Source: Acidobacteriota bacterium (GTDB lineage: Bacteria; Acidobacteriota; Terriglobia; Acidiferrales; UBA7541). Taken from it: a DNA stretch of 62,626 nucleotides. The notes beneath the pieces are model-generated. The model had not been told where the DNA came from, searched no databases, and was given only the letters and a program-made list of their open reading frames with translations. This document shows, piece after piece, positions 36,360 to 45,900 of this stretch. The position numbers and the translations under genes are program-made. The stretch is from NCBI GenBank assembly GCA_016201285.1, contig JACQDE010000017.1, forward strand, positions 1 to 62,626, read 5' to 3'. The stretch's first letter is position 1; each line of letters opens with the position of its first letter.

Positions 36360-36407
36360 GTTGGACAGGCGTGTCCCGAATCCCGACGCTTCGGGAGCCT
36401 GTCCTAC
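36360..36407. repeat. REP-like element between duplicated segments
   Basis: GTTGGACAGGC ... GCCTGTCCTAC with an inner CCCGA / TCGGG stem. It belongs to the GGACAGGC-stem family. Confidence 0.7.
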
Positions 36408-36411
36408 GGAA

Positions 36412-36660
36412 TCAGTCGAGGGTAATGTGGGTGTCGGTGCGCTCGACGCCGTCCATCTTCTGGATTTTTTCCATCACCAGATCATCGAGCTCTCGCTGGC
36501 TGCCAACCTCGACGTAGGCGATCACGTCGGGCACGCCCCAGCAGGCGTGGGCCATGCGGACGCCGGAAAGTTCGGAGAGGGCGTGGGCGACGGTCTTGGA
36601 CTTGCCGGCGCGGACGTTGAGGAGGACGTAGGCACGCACCGGGCGGCGCTTGGTCTGCAT
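36412..36660 (-). CDS. Stand-alone Lrp/AsnC ligand-binding (RAM) domain protein
   Basis: 82 residues from ATG 36660 with GGAGG six bases upstream. It contains only the C-terminal RAM domain of Lrp regulators (RAYVLLNVRAGKS ... VPDVIAYVEVGS ... VERTDTHITLD), with no helix-turn-helix. Such proteins bind amino acids and oligomerise, and may tune full-length Lrp proteins. Upstream codons to 36687 are not needed. Confidence 0.85.
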   Translation of the reverse strand: MQTKRRPVRAYVLLNVRAGKSKTVAHALSELSGVRMAHACWGVPDVIAYVEVGSQRELDDLVMEKIQKMDGVERTDTHITLD

Positions 36661-36787
36661 GGAAACCTCCAAGGGGTAATGGTACACCCGGGGAGGCGCG
36701 GAGAAAATCCGGGGCAGTCGAAAGATCTGTTCCTACTGGAGCATTCGCGAAGTTTTCCCTGAGGTGCCGCCGCAGCGGGCGGTGAGC

Positions 36788-37123
36788 TCAGGGTGCGGTG
36801 GCCCCGGGGGCGGCTGCGTGGGGGGCAACGACCCAGTCGCCCGCAGGCTCCAGGAACTCGACGCCGACAGCAAAACCGAGGTCGCGTGCCGGAAGGCACC
36901 AGGCAACACGGGCAACGGACTGGAAATTGCCGGTCAGGGTGGCAATCTGTAGCCGCTCGTCCGCCCTCCAGCGCCGGGCCGAATAGACTTTGGCGCCGCG
37001 GGCGCTCACGTCTTCGGTGAAGGTGGTCTCCACACCGGGCATGGCGGCGTGTCCCGCGATGCGGACAGCCACAGCCATGGGAATGCGCTTTTCGGCACGC
37101 GTCATAATCCGTGACCTGAACAC
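36788..37123 (-). CDS. PilZ-domain protein
   Basis: 111 residues from GTG 37123, with GGAGG exactly five bases upstream. PilZ fold: basic RAEKR motif at 9-13 and the D-x-S-x-x-G equivalent DVSARGA, both needed for c-di-GMP binding. It lies 31 bp after the diguanylate cyclase stop on the same strand, so enzyme and receptor are made together. Confidence 0.82.
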   Translation of the reverse strand: MFRSRIMTRAEKRIPMAVAVRIAGHAAMPGVETTFTEDVSARGAKVYSARRWRADERLQIATLTGNFQSVARVAWCLPARDLGFAVGVEFLEPAGDWVVAPHAAAPGATAP

Positions 37124-37154
37124 TGATACCTCCCCGGGGCTGGGCCGTCTGGAA

Positions 37155-38525
37155 TCATGCCGCTACTTCCTTCCATGCCTTCTTGCCGCCACGGCGCCGC
37201 TGGCGCTTTTTCATGGCGTACAACAACCTATCGGCAGTGGCGAGAAGCTTCTCCAGTGTATCTCCGTTTCGGGGGTACACGGCTACGCCGATGCTGGCAG
37301 AAAGCATCGGCGCCTCAGCTTCGGCGGTGAGGCGGGCTTTGATGCGCTCGACGACGCAGGCGGCGGCCTCGGCGGCGGTTTCCGGAAGGATGAGGGCGAA
37401 TTCATCACCGCCGTAGCGGGCGGCAGTATCCACAGCACGACAGTGCGAGCGCAGGGCGTCCGCCATGCGGCAAATCGCGCGACTGCCGACGGCGTGGCCA
37501 TAGGTATCGTTGATTCTTTTCAGGCCGTCGAGATCGAGAAAGAGCACGGCGAACGGACGGCGGGTGCGGCGAGAGCGCTCCATCTCCGTGCCCAGCACGT
37601 CGAGAAACCGGCGGTAATTGGCGAGGCCCGTGAGGGGGTCGCTCGAGGCCATGTGCCGGACCTGGTCGAACAGGCGCACGTTATCGAGCAGAGCGCCGCC
37701 GAGGACGATGGCGTAACTCGAGACGCGGACAAGTTGGGCGAGCGCCGAAGGTGCGTCGAAGAGTTGCTCGGCCTGGCTAGCCATGAAGTGGCTGAAGGCG
37801 TTCATGGCGGCGGCAAGATAAATGGCGCGGTCGAAGGCGGTTGCTGTGTCCTTCAGACGGCGCCGGAAACCGACCGCCGCGAAGAAAAACAGCAAAACGG
37901 GCAGCAACTGGCCCGGGCGGGGCACGAGCGATCCTGAAGACATAAGCGTTTGCAGGGGCACACCGAGATAGGCGGCAGCGCCGTAGAACAGAACCGTCAG
38001 GTACATCACGGCGATGACAATCACGATCGTGCCGAACAGCTCGCGACGCGGATTGCGCGGCTGCGGCAGCCGATGTTCGACATAGAGCGTAACAAGCAGC
38101 AGCGCCGCCAAGAACGTGCGGACCATGGTCCATTCGAGCGGGACGGCGACCGGCGCAGAGGCAGCGTCAGCAAGACGGAAGTAGAAGCTCAGGCCGGAGA
38201 GAGTCTCGAGGACTCCCGCCACGACGAATCCGTGCGCGAGCAAGAGGGCGACGCGGTCCTGCTTGCCGCGGAAGCGGACAAGGGCGTTGGCGGCGAAAGT
38301 GAGCGCCAGAACGCTACCGACAATCTCAAAGTAGCCGTAAATGGCGCGATCGGCTTCGTAGGGCAGGCGGCGCAGCCAGAAGGAAAGAGAGGCGAGAATG
38401 CCGAGGATGAGAAGAGATACCCCGGCCCAGCGAGAAATTCGCAGCAACTGTTCGCGCCTACGTGGCTCAAGCAAATTGCCCCCAAGTTCATTGCATAGTA
38501 CTAGGACCATGAATTCTTGGGGCAA
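37155..38525 (-). CDS. Membrane diguanylate cyclase (GGDEF)
   Basis: 456 residues. About eight transmembrane helices (residues 30-275) form a sensor of MASE-like build, followed by a short linker and a GGDEF domain with DPLTGLANYR, FLDLDGLKRIND and the intact active site RYGGDEF. The inhibitory I-site RxxD (RAVD) stands five residues before GGDEF, so product feedback is expected. Catalytically competent by sequence. The start is uncertain: an ATG five codons in (38510) is equally possible. Confidence 0.9.
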   Translation of the reverse strand: MPQEFMVLVLCNELGGNLLEPRRREQLLRISRWAGVSLLILGILASLSFWLRRLPYEADRAIYGYFEIVGSVLALTFAANALVRFRGKQDRVALLLAHGFVVAGVLETLSGLSFYFRLADAASAPVAVPLEWTMVRTFLAALLLVTLYVEHRLPQPRNPRRELFGTIVIVIAVMYLTVLFYGAAAYLGVPLQTLMSSGSLVPRPGQLLPVLLFFFAAVGFRRRLKDTATAFDRAIYLAAAMNAFSHFMASQAEQLFDAPSALAQLVRVSSYAIVLGGALLDNVRLFDQVRHMASSDPLTGLANYRRFLDVLGTEMERSRRTRRPFAVLFLDLDGLKRINDTYGHAVGSRAICRMADALRSHCRAVDTAARYGGDEFALILPETAAEAAACVVERIKARLTAEAEAPMLSASIGVAVYPRNGDTLEKLLATADRLLYAMKKRQRRRGGKKAWKEVAA

Positions 38526-38693
38526 TTTCCTTGCCAGGCTGTGACGTACATGTTACGCCTGCAAGTTACTCTATACACGTAGATTAACTAAACAGATGAG
38601 GGCCCGCCAGGAGCGATTGGAGTAGAATTTGACATGGTTGAGTAGAAATGCGCCGGCTTGTGGAAAACAGCGGCTGGAAAGATGGGAGCAGGC

Positions 38694-38927
38694 TCAGGGT
38701 TTGGGCTTGGGGACAGGCAGCTCGCGGGCGACCTGCTGGTCTTGAAAGCCGACTCCTTTGTGCGAGCCGTCGCAGAAGGGCTTGTTGGCGGAATGGCCGC
38801 AGCGGCACAGGGAAATGACGGTGCGTCCGGCAAGGCCGAATGCCGCGCCTTGCGGGTCGAGGATCTCGAATTCGCCTTCGACGCGAAGGGGACCGTTACT
38901 GTTCACGGTGATTTTTGTGGATGGCAT
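38694..38927 (-). CDS. CDGSH iron-sulfur domain protein
   Basis: 77 residues from ATG 38927 (GAGGAG four bases upstream). One complete motif, CRCGHSANKPFCDGSH, supplies three Cys and one His for a 2Fe-2S cluster, as in mitoNEET-type proteins. A beta-strand-rich part precedes it, and the tail ends PVPKPKP. Probably a small redox or cluster-transfer protein. Confidence 0.9.
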   Translation of the reverse strand: MPSTKITVNSNGPLRVEGEFEILDPQGAAFGLAGRTVISLCRCGHSANKPFCDGSHKGVGFQDQQVARELPVPKPKP

Positions 38928-39077
38928 GCACTCCTCGGAAGTATTGCTGCAAATTCAGAAATTGATTTCAATGCACCCTGAAACCTGGAAACTAAAACAT
39001 TAACACAGAGGCCGCCGAGGCCCACAAAGTTCACAGAGAAAACCGCAGAGTCGGAACACTCCCCGGAGTCAGGATGC

Positions 39078-40259
39078 TCAATATTTCGGGACGGAAGGGT
39101 CCACCTGGTCAGACCAGGCGAGGATGCCGCCCTTGAGGTTCCAGATTTTGCGGAAGCCGGCTTTGCGCAGGAAGTCCACGGCTTCGGCGGAGCGTTTGCC
39201 GGAGCGGCAGTGCACCACGATTTCTCGCGCGCTATCGAGCTCGTTGGCGCGGCGGGGGATTTCGCCGAGAGGAATCAGATAGCCGTTCAGGCTGCAAATC
39301 TGAAGCTCGTGCGGCTCGCGAACGTCGAGAATGAAGACGTCGTCGCCGCGGTCGAGGCGCGCTTTCAGTGCGCGCGGCTCGATTTCCGGCACGGTGACGC
39401 TAGGCGCGGGAGATTCCTCGCCACGAATGCCGCAGAATTCCTCGTAGTCGATGAGCTGTGTGATGGTGCGATGGTCGCCGCAGACGGGGCACTCCGGGTT
39501 GCGGCGGAGCTTCATTTCGCGGAAGCGCATGGCAAGCGCGTCGAAGAGCAGCAGGCGGCCGACGAGCGAATCGCCGCGGCCGAGGATGAGCTTGATCGTT
39601 TCCAACGCCTGAATGGAGCCAATAATGCCAGGCAGCACGCCGAGCACGCCGCCTTCGGCGCAGGACGGAACGAGGCCGGGCGGAGGCGGCTCGGGATAGA
39701 GGCAGCGATAGCACGGCCCCCCAGGATAGCCGAAGACGGTGGCCTGCCCTTCGAAGCGGAAGATCGAGCCGTACACATTGGGCTTGCCGAGCAGGATGCA
39801 GGCGTCGTTGACAAGATAGCGCGTGGGAAAGTTGTCGGTGCCGTCCACGATGACGTGGTAGCCGTGAAAGAGCTCGAGCGCGTTGTCGCTGGTGAGTTTC
39901 GTTGCGTAGGTGTCGATCAGGATTTCCGGATTGAGGTCCGAAAGGCGCTGCCTGGCGGCGGCGAGCTTGGGCCGGCCGACGTCGCTCGAGCCGAAAGTGA
40001 CCTGGCGCTGGAGATTGGTGAAGTCCACGACGTCGAAGTCCACGAGGCCGAGGCGGCCGACGCCGGCGGCAGCGAGATAAAGACCAAGAGGCGCGCCGAG
40101 TCCGCCGGCGCCGATAAGCAGTACCCGAGCCTTCTTGAGCTTGAGCTGACCCTCCATGCCGACCTCGGGCATGATGAGGTGACGGCTGTAGCGGAGGACT
40201 TCGTCCTTCGAAAGCTTCATCTCGGGTGTGGCGGCCCGATCATTCAATTTTGTTGGCAT
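39078..40259 (-). CDS. moeZ: ThiF/MoeB-type adenylyltransferase with C-terminal rhodanese (MoeZ type)
   Basis: 393 residues from ATG 40259. E1-like domain: ATP-binding GAGGLGAPLG, VDFDVVDFTNLQRQ, and zinc cysteines in CYRC and CPVCGD. The rhodanese domain (residues about 285-393) has active-site HCRSGKRS. It adenylates the C-terminal glycine of a sulfur-carrier protein and transfers sulfur to give a thiocarboxylate. As last gene of the cysM-mec-cysO-moeZ operon, its substrate here is the adjacent CysO-like carrier. Confidence 0.9.
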   Translation of the reverse strand: MPTKLNDRAATPEMKLSKDEVLRYSRHLIMPEVGMEGQLKLKKARVLLIGAGGLGAPLGLYLAAAGVGRLGLVDFDVVDFTNLQRQVTFGSSDVGRPKLAAARQRLSDLNPEILIDTYATKLTSDNALELFHGYHVIVDGTDNFPTRYLVNDACILLGKPNVYGSIFRFEGQATVFGYPGGPCYRCLYPEPPPPGLVPSCAEGGVLGVLPGIIGSIQALETIKLILGRGDSLVGRLLLFDALAMRFREMKLRRNPECPVCGDHRTITQLIDYEEFCGIRGEESPAPSVTVPEIEPRALKARLDRGDDVFILDVREPHELQICSLNGYLIPLGEIPRRANELDSAREIVVHCRSGKRSAEAVDFLRKAGFRKIWNLKGGILAWSDQVDPSVPKY

Positions 40260-40311
40260 ATCGTGTCTCCAGCGATTCATCGTGGCGAACGCAAGATGCC
40301 GGCCTCCCGAC

Positions 40312-40620
40312 TCAAAGCGCCGGGCCAGGTTCCGGCCAGCGCTGCATCCCGCCGGCGATGGAAGGGATGATGCTGATGATATCGCCCTCCTTAACGGGGG
40401 TCTGCTCTTTTTGCAGGAAGCGGATGTCCTCGTCGTTGACGTACACGTTGATGAAGCTGCGGAGGCGGCCATCGTCGGCATAGAGATGCTTGCGGAGCTC
40501 GGCGTAACGGCCGGTGAGCAGGTCGAGCGCCTCGCCGACGGTGCGGGCGTCGAATTGGACAGACTCCTTTCGGTCCGCGTAGGGACGCAGTGGCGTGGGG
40601 ATCAGGATTTTCATTGGCAT
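40312..40620 (-). CDS. cysO: Sulfur-carrier protein, CysO/MoaD-like, with tail after Gly-Gly
   Basis: 102 residues from ATG 40620 (GGAG nine bases upstream). Ubiquitin-like MoaD/ThiS fold ending SIIPSIAGG at residues 90-91, then 11 further residues (MQRWPEPGPAL). Carriers work only with a free terminal glycine, so the tail must be removed, most plausibly by the JAMM protease encoded next. The codons for the tail lie in an imperfect palindrome (40316-40343). Its thiocarboxylate would feed CysM. Confidence 0.88.
   Translation of the reverse strand: MPMKILIPTPLRPYADRKESVQFDARTVGEALDLLTGRYAELRKHLYADDGRLRSFINVYVNDEDIRFLQKEQTPVKEGDIISIIPSIAGGMQRWPEPGPAL
40316..40343. repeat. Imperfect palindrome encoding the CysO tail
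   Basis: AGCGCCGGGCC ... GGCCAGCGCT covers the last codons of cysO. Confidence 0.5.
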
Positions 40621-40653
40621 AACCGAGTTCTCCTGCTTCACGAAATCCTCACG

Positions 40654-41142
40654 TCAGTTCCGATCCCGCAACGGGGATCGGAACGGAACGTGAGCTACAA
40701 CCACGCGGGCGGCGATTTCGATGCGCTCCGGGGCGAAGCGACTGCGGTCTTCGGCCAAGCGCCACGAAGCGATCTGGCCCGGCCGGCGCTGCTCCACGCT
40801 CACAATGAGATAGCTGTACCAGGGCCAGGCATGGACGCGGTCGAATTCGCTGGGCAGCGCCGGATGGTCCGGATGCGAGTGATACCAGCCAATAAGCTCG
40901 AAGCCGAGGTCGCGGGCGACTTTTTCCGCGCGGCGGACATCATCGGACGTGATGGCGAAGCGGTTGCGCGGAGAATCGCCGTTACGGTTCTCGAGCGGAA
41001 GAAGATCGAGAACCTCGCGATGGCTTTCACCATCACTGCCGAGCAGGGCGCCGCAGCATTCGTGCGGGTAGGTCTCCGCGGCGTGCGCGCGGATGCGGAC
41101 CGCCAGTTCTTCGTTCAGCCGCAGCATGAGGTCAGTCTTCAT
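40654..41142 (-). CDS. mec: JAMM/MPN+ metalloprotease, Mec type
   Basis: 162 residues. A full JAMM zinc site: Glu28, His88 and His90 in WYHSHP, Ser98 and Asp101 in PSEFD. In Mycobacterium, Mec releases cysteine from the CysO-cysteine adduct; here it may also trim the CysO tail. Its ATG overlaps the end of cysM by 11 bp. The last about 14 residues (VAHVPFRSPLRDRN) are encoded by a REP element and are unlikely to be ancestral. Confidence 0.88.
   Translation of the reverse strand: MKTDLMLRLNEELAVRIRAHAAETYPHECCGALLGSDGESHREVLDLLPLENRNGDSPRNRFAITSDDVRRAEKVARDLGFELIGWYHSHPDHPALPSEFDRVHAWPWYSYLIVSVEQRRPGQIASWRLAEDRSRFAPERIEIAARVVVAHVPFRSPLRDRN
40657..40698 (-). repeat. GTAG-headed REP forming the mec 3' end
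   Basis: Hairpin GTTCCGATCCC / GGGATCGGAAC, then GGAACGTGAGCTAC; on the minus strand GTAGCTCACGTTCC. It is read as codons of mec. The same GTAGCTCACGT head occurs at about 15572-15584. Confidence 0.75.
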
Positions 41143-42097
41143 CCCAGAAGCGTTCGCTCAGATATTTGCTGCCGGAATCGGCGAAGACGGTGACAATCAC
41201 GGCGCGCTGTTCGCGCGGAATGCGTCGCGCCACTTCGAAGCAGCCGACCAGGGCCGCACCGGCACTGACGCTGACCAGCAAACCCTCCTCGCGGGCGAGG
41301 CGTTTCACCAGCGCGTAAGCGTCCTCGGTGCGCACGGGGAGATCGTTGTCAGCCAGGCCGGAGTCGTAAATCTTCGGCACGATGGCCGTGGCCATGTGCT
41401 TCCAGCCTTCGAGGCCGTGAAAGGCGGAATCGGGCTGGAGGCTGACACACTGAACGGCCGGATTCAATTCTCTGAGGCGTCGCGAGGAGCCGCAGAAGGT
41501 GCCGCTGGTGCCGAGCCCGGCGACGAAATGCGTAATGCGGCCGCGGGTCTGCTCCCAGATTTCCGGGGCGGTGGATTCATAGTGGGCGCGCCAATTCGCC
41601 GGGTTGCTGTACTGGTCCGGGTAGAAAAATTTCTCCGGGTCTTCGGCATAAATCTGCCGGGCGCGGCGGATGGCGCCGTCGGAACCTTCACCGGCGGGCG
41701 TGATGACCAGGTCCGCGCCGTATGCCTTCAAGATGCGCTTGCGTTCGGCAGAGGCGCTGTCGGGAAGGCAGAGTTTCACCGGGTAGCCGAGGGCGGCGCC
41801 GATCATGGCGTAGGCGATGCCGGTGTTGCCGCTTGTGGAATCGAGAATAATCTTGCCAGGGCGCAGAAGGCCCGCACGCTCGCCATCGCGGATCATCCAA
41901 AGAGCGGGGCGATCCTTCACCGAGCCGCCGGGATTAAACCATTCAGCCTTGGCATAGAACTCGACGTTCGGGAATTCCCTGCCCACGCGCGTCAGACGGA
42001 GCAGCGGCGTGTCGCCGATGCGGTCGAGAAGCGCGTGGCTTTCCTCTGCCGCAGAGGAACACTTCCGCGAGAGAACCGAACTTTCGGTGACGCTCAT
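41132..42097 (-). CDS. cysM: Cysteine synthase, CysM type
   Basis: 321 residues, a fold-type II PLP enzyme: Schiff-base Lys in NPGGSVKDRPA, TSGNTG phosphate/substrate loop, GLGTSGTFCG PLP-phosphate loop. Beside a CysO carrier, a Mec protease and a MoeZ sulfurtransferase it most likely uses the carrier thiocarboxylate as sulfur donor, with O-phosphoserine or O-acetylserine as acceptor. First gene of the operon. Confidence 0.9.
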   Translation of the reverse strand: MSVTESSVLSRKCSSAAEESHALLDRIGDTPLLRLTRVGREFPNVEFYAKAEWFNPGGSVKDRPALWMIRDGERAGLLRPGKIILDSTSGNTGIAYAMIGAALGYPVKLCLPDSASAERKRILKAYGADLVITPAGEGSDGAIRRARQIYAEDPEKFFYPDQYSNPANWRAHYESTAPEIWEQTRGRITHFVAGLGTSGTFCGSSRRLRELNPAVQCVSLQPDSAFHGLEGWKHMATAIVPKIYDSGLADNDLPVRTEDAYALVKRLAREEGLLVSVSAGAALVGCFEVARRIPREQRAVIVTVFADSGSKYLSERFWDED

Positions 42098-42415
42098 AGC
42101 CTGAAATTCCCTCTACGCCCAAATGAGCCGGCTGCCTGGGGCAAGTCCGGAGAAGGGCTACAAGTTCTTTTGATGCCCCTCGGAGTCCCGAGGCACCACC
42201 AGCCTACTTGTAAGTTAGCAGAATCACCCTACAAATGATAGGGAATAGCGGGAATTGAGGAGTGAGTGGCAGAAATGGGGTACGGAGTGGCACTTAGATA
42301 TAGGACTATAAGAGTCGTATATTGAAGGAATAGGCGGACTTGCCAGTGTGAGGCTGGCATGGCAGAGTATGGAGTTCGTTGCCGTGCCAGGGCGAAACTC
42401 ATCAGGAAGGCGAGT
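42098..42415. other. Divergent intergenic region upstream of cysM
   Basis: 318 bp with lower GC around 42230-42330 and no gene I can support. It must contain the promoter of the cysM operon (minus) and that of the 42416 gene (plus). No riboswitch-like structure was recognised. Confidence 0.5.
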
Positions 42416-42856
42416 ATGTGGGACGTTGAAGAACGGTTCGATCCGAAAACCATCGAGGCGCTGCCGGGTGCCGGGTTCATAGTGCGGAGCACGGGCGGCG
42501 TGGTGCGCGTGGAGCGGCACGGCTGCGCGGCCGAATTGCGCCGGACTCCCGACGGCGGCTATCAGATGACGCTGCTGCCATCGGTGCTGGTGAACGGTCT
42601 GTTCAGCCGATTGTGGGATGCGGGCTACCAGAAATTTTTGCTGACCGACGACGGAAGAAAATTCCCTGCCCTGGCCAGCCAGCTCGCGAATCTGCGGCGG
42701 TTCAACGAGGAGTTGCGAGCAGCGCTGGGCGTGCCGGCACGCTACAACGAAGCGCTGGGGTCGACCTGCCACGTGACGACGTACGACCGCGTGAAGGGAC
42801 GGCCGGGCGCGGTGCCGGATGAGAGCGTCGGGGCAAAAAGTTCCAGCAAGCACTAA
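42416..42856 (+). CDS. Hypothetical protein, 146 aa
   Basis: From ATG 42416 (AGGAAGG upstream): MWDVEERFDPKTIEALPGAGF, a strand-rich core (VRVERHGCAAELRRTPDGGYQ), then helices and a polar Ser/Lys tail. No family recognised. It precedes the DUF2339 gene by 51 bp in the same direction. Confidence 0.6.
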   Translation: MWDVEERFDPKTIEALPGAGFIVRSTGGVVRVERHGCAAELRRTPDGGYQMTLLPSVLVNGLFSRLWDAGYQKFLLTDDGRKFPALASQLANLRRFNEELRAALGVPARYNEALGSTCHVTTYDRVKGRPGAVPDESVGAKSSSKH

Positions 42857-42907
42857 TTACCTTCCCATTAAAGCTCATTTTGATAGAATGCGCCGCAGAT
42901 TAGCCCT

Positions 42908-45900
42908 GTGGACGAATTCTACTTCATTGCGGGCGTCGTACTTTTCATTGTCGTTGTTTTCCCCATCTGGGCATTTGTGCGGACGCGCAAGCTGAAGCGC
43001 GAGTCGGCAACGAAGGACGAAGTCGCTTATTTGACACGCCGGATTTTTGATTTAGAGCAGAGCGTCGAGAAACTTCGAAAAACGCTGGAGGCAACGCCGG
43101 CGAGCGGTGCCGCAGCGAAGCCTGCGCAAACGCCGGCCGCACCTGCACCACTTCCTAAACTCACATTCGTCCCGGTGCCCGCCCCGCCGGCGACACCGCC
43201 CGCCGAAATCGCTCCGCTGGACTTGAGCATGGAGCCCAAGCCCCTCACACCAGTATTCGTAGCTGCTACGGAAGCGGGATCCGCGCCGACATTCGAAGCA
43301 GTCAAAGAAGCTCCGAAGCGAGATTGGACAAATTTTGAAGAGAAGCTCGGTGCGCACTGGCTGAACAAGATCGGCGTGGCGGTGCTGGTGGTGGGCGGGG
43401 CATACCTGGCGAACTACGCGATGCAAACGCTGGGACCCGCGGGCAAGGCGACTCTGCTCTACGCGCTGGCCGCCACGCTGATCGGGCTGGGCGTGTTTGG
43501 GGAGAAAAGGGAAAAGTACCGCGCGGGAGCGCAAGGGGTGCTGGGTGGCGGCTGGGCGCTGGCGTATTTTACGACGTACGCGCTTCACAACGTGCAGGAG
43601 TTGCAGCTGATCTCGAACCCCACCGTGGGCTTCGGGCTGCTGTTCGCGGTGGCGGCCGCGATGGTGTGGCATTCGCTGCGCTACAACTCGCAAGTGGTAA
43701 CAGGCTTCGCGTACATGCTGGCGTTCGCGAGCGTGGCAGTGAGCCGGATCACGGTGGGGACGCTGGTGTCGTCGGCGGTGCTGGCGGCGTCGCTGGTGGC
43801 GGTGCTGGCGCGGCGGAAGTGGTACGAGTTGGAGTTGCCCGCGATTGCCGCGACCTACGGCGTGCACTGGTTCTTTCTGTGGCGGACGTACGAGTACATC
43901 GGCGGGCACAAAAAGTTTCCAGACTTTCCGGCGAGTGTAGCGCTGCTGATCGCGTACTGGGTAATTTTCACGGTTTCGCATTTCCTGCGCGACGACAAGG
44001 AGCTCGCGCAGCGCATGACGCTGACCGGCGCGTTCTTGCTGAACGTGGCGGGGTTCCTGGCGGTGATGCGCTACCAGTCGTTTTACCCGCAGTGGCGCTT
44101 CTGGTTCCTGCTCAGCGTGGGCGTGGTGTATCTCGCGCTGGCGTTGCTCTCGCGGCGCATGGGGCGGCGGCTGGGGTTTGTGCTGACGAGCACGATGGGA
44201 GCCTTGCTGGTGTTTGTGGCCATCCCCAATCACGAGAAGTTGGCGGGCGCGCGGCTGGAGTTGATCTGGCTGGTCGAGGCGGAGGCGCTGCTGATTATCG
44301 GCTGGCGCGCGGTGGACGTGCACCTGAGGCGGCTGGGATGGATTGCGCTCGGCGTGCTCGGCACGTACGTGACGTTTCACGACTTGTCACCGCGGCTGGT
44401 GGATTGGACGCCGCCGGATTGGCCGAGCGGATGGCTGCTGCTGGTGCTGGCGGTGGCGTTTTATTTGAACGCGCGGTATGCGCCGCGGTTGCTGGGCGAA
44501 GAGGCGACCGAAACAGAACTGGCAGCGGCAACGATTTGCTACGGCGCGGGCACGGGCTTCCTGATGGCGGCGGTGTGGTTTGCGCTGCCGTTCATGTGGG
44601 TGGCGCTGGCGTGGACGGCGCTGGCGCTGTTGGTGAGCGAAGCCGGCCGCAGAACGAAAGAAAAGGGGCTGCTGGTGTGCGGGCACGGCGCGGCGCTGGT
44701 GACAGCCGTGCGGCTGCTGGTGACCAACCTGCAATACGCGCCGGCGATATACGGCGTGAGTTTGCGCGTGCTGACCGTGGCGCTTGCCGCGGCTATTTTC
44801 TACGTTGGCGCGCGAAGAATCCTCCCCAATGAATTGAGCGAAGAGAATGCGGTGGATGCAGGACAAGCCCTTCGGCTTCGCTCGGGACAAGCTGGAAAGT
44901 CTGTCCTAGGGTCGCTACCGGCGGTTTACACGTGGGCGGGAACAACGCTGCTTGCACTGATGGTGTGGAATGAAGTGACGAACGCGGCGGTGGGGCTGGC
45001 GTGGGCGCTGCTGGGGCTGGCACTGGTGGAAGTGGGCCGGACATTGGCGGACCGTCCGCTAGCGGCGCAAGGGCACACGCTGCTCGTGTTGAGCTTCGCG
45101 CGGATTTTCTTTGCGGACCTGAATGCCGAGAAAACGCTGGGGTTTGTGTCGGCGCGGCTCGTAACGGTGGCGCTGCTGGCGGCGATCTACTATTTCTCCG
45201 GGTTCACGGCGGAAGAGCGCACGCCGAGAATGCGGACGGCGCTGCTATGGTTTGGCACGACGGCGCTGCTGGCGATGTTGCGGTTTGAGTTGACGGCGGA
45301 ATGGGTGGCGGTGGGCTGGGCTGTGCTGACGGTGGCGCTGTTTGCGGGGGGACGCGGTCTGGCGCAAACAGAAGATGCCCGCCTAAAGGCGGGCGCTACG
45401 GGAGCCATTGCGAAGATCTTGCGGCGGCAGGCGTACGCGGTGACGCTGCTGGTGGCCGCGCGGTGCGCGTTTGACAATTTCTACCAGACGGGGCCGCTGT
45501 GGTTCACGAATGCGCGAACGGTGACGGTGACGCTGGCGGCGGCGATGATGTACGCGCTGCTGGTTATTGCTCTGATTGAAAAACGAAAGGCTGCCAAAGA
45601 TGGAGCGCAATATCCCTCGGCTTCGCCTCCTTCGGCTACGGTCAGGACAAGTGGGACAAGTGCCACGCCCGAGCTGGCGGAATCGAACTGGCGAGTGGTG
45701 CGGTGGGTGCGGAAGGGCTTCCAGTGGATGGATGCGAATCCGCAACAGCTTTTTTTCTTTGTGCCGACGGTGCTGCTGACGGTGCTGTTGAGCCTGGAAA
45801 TGAACCGTAGCTATCTGACGGCGAGCTGGGGGCTGGAAGCGTTTTTGATATTTGTGGTGGCGCTGAAGCTGGGGGAACGGACATTCCGGTGGTTCAGCCT

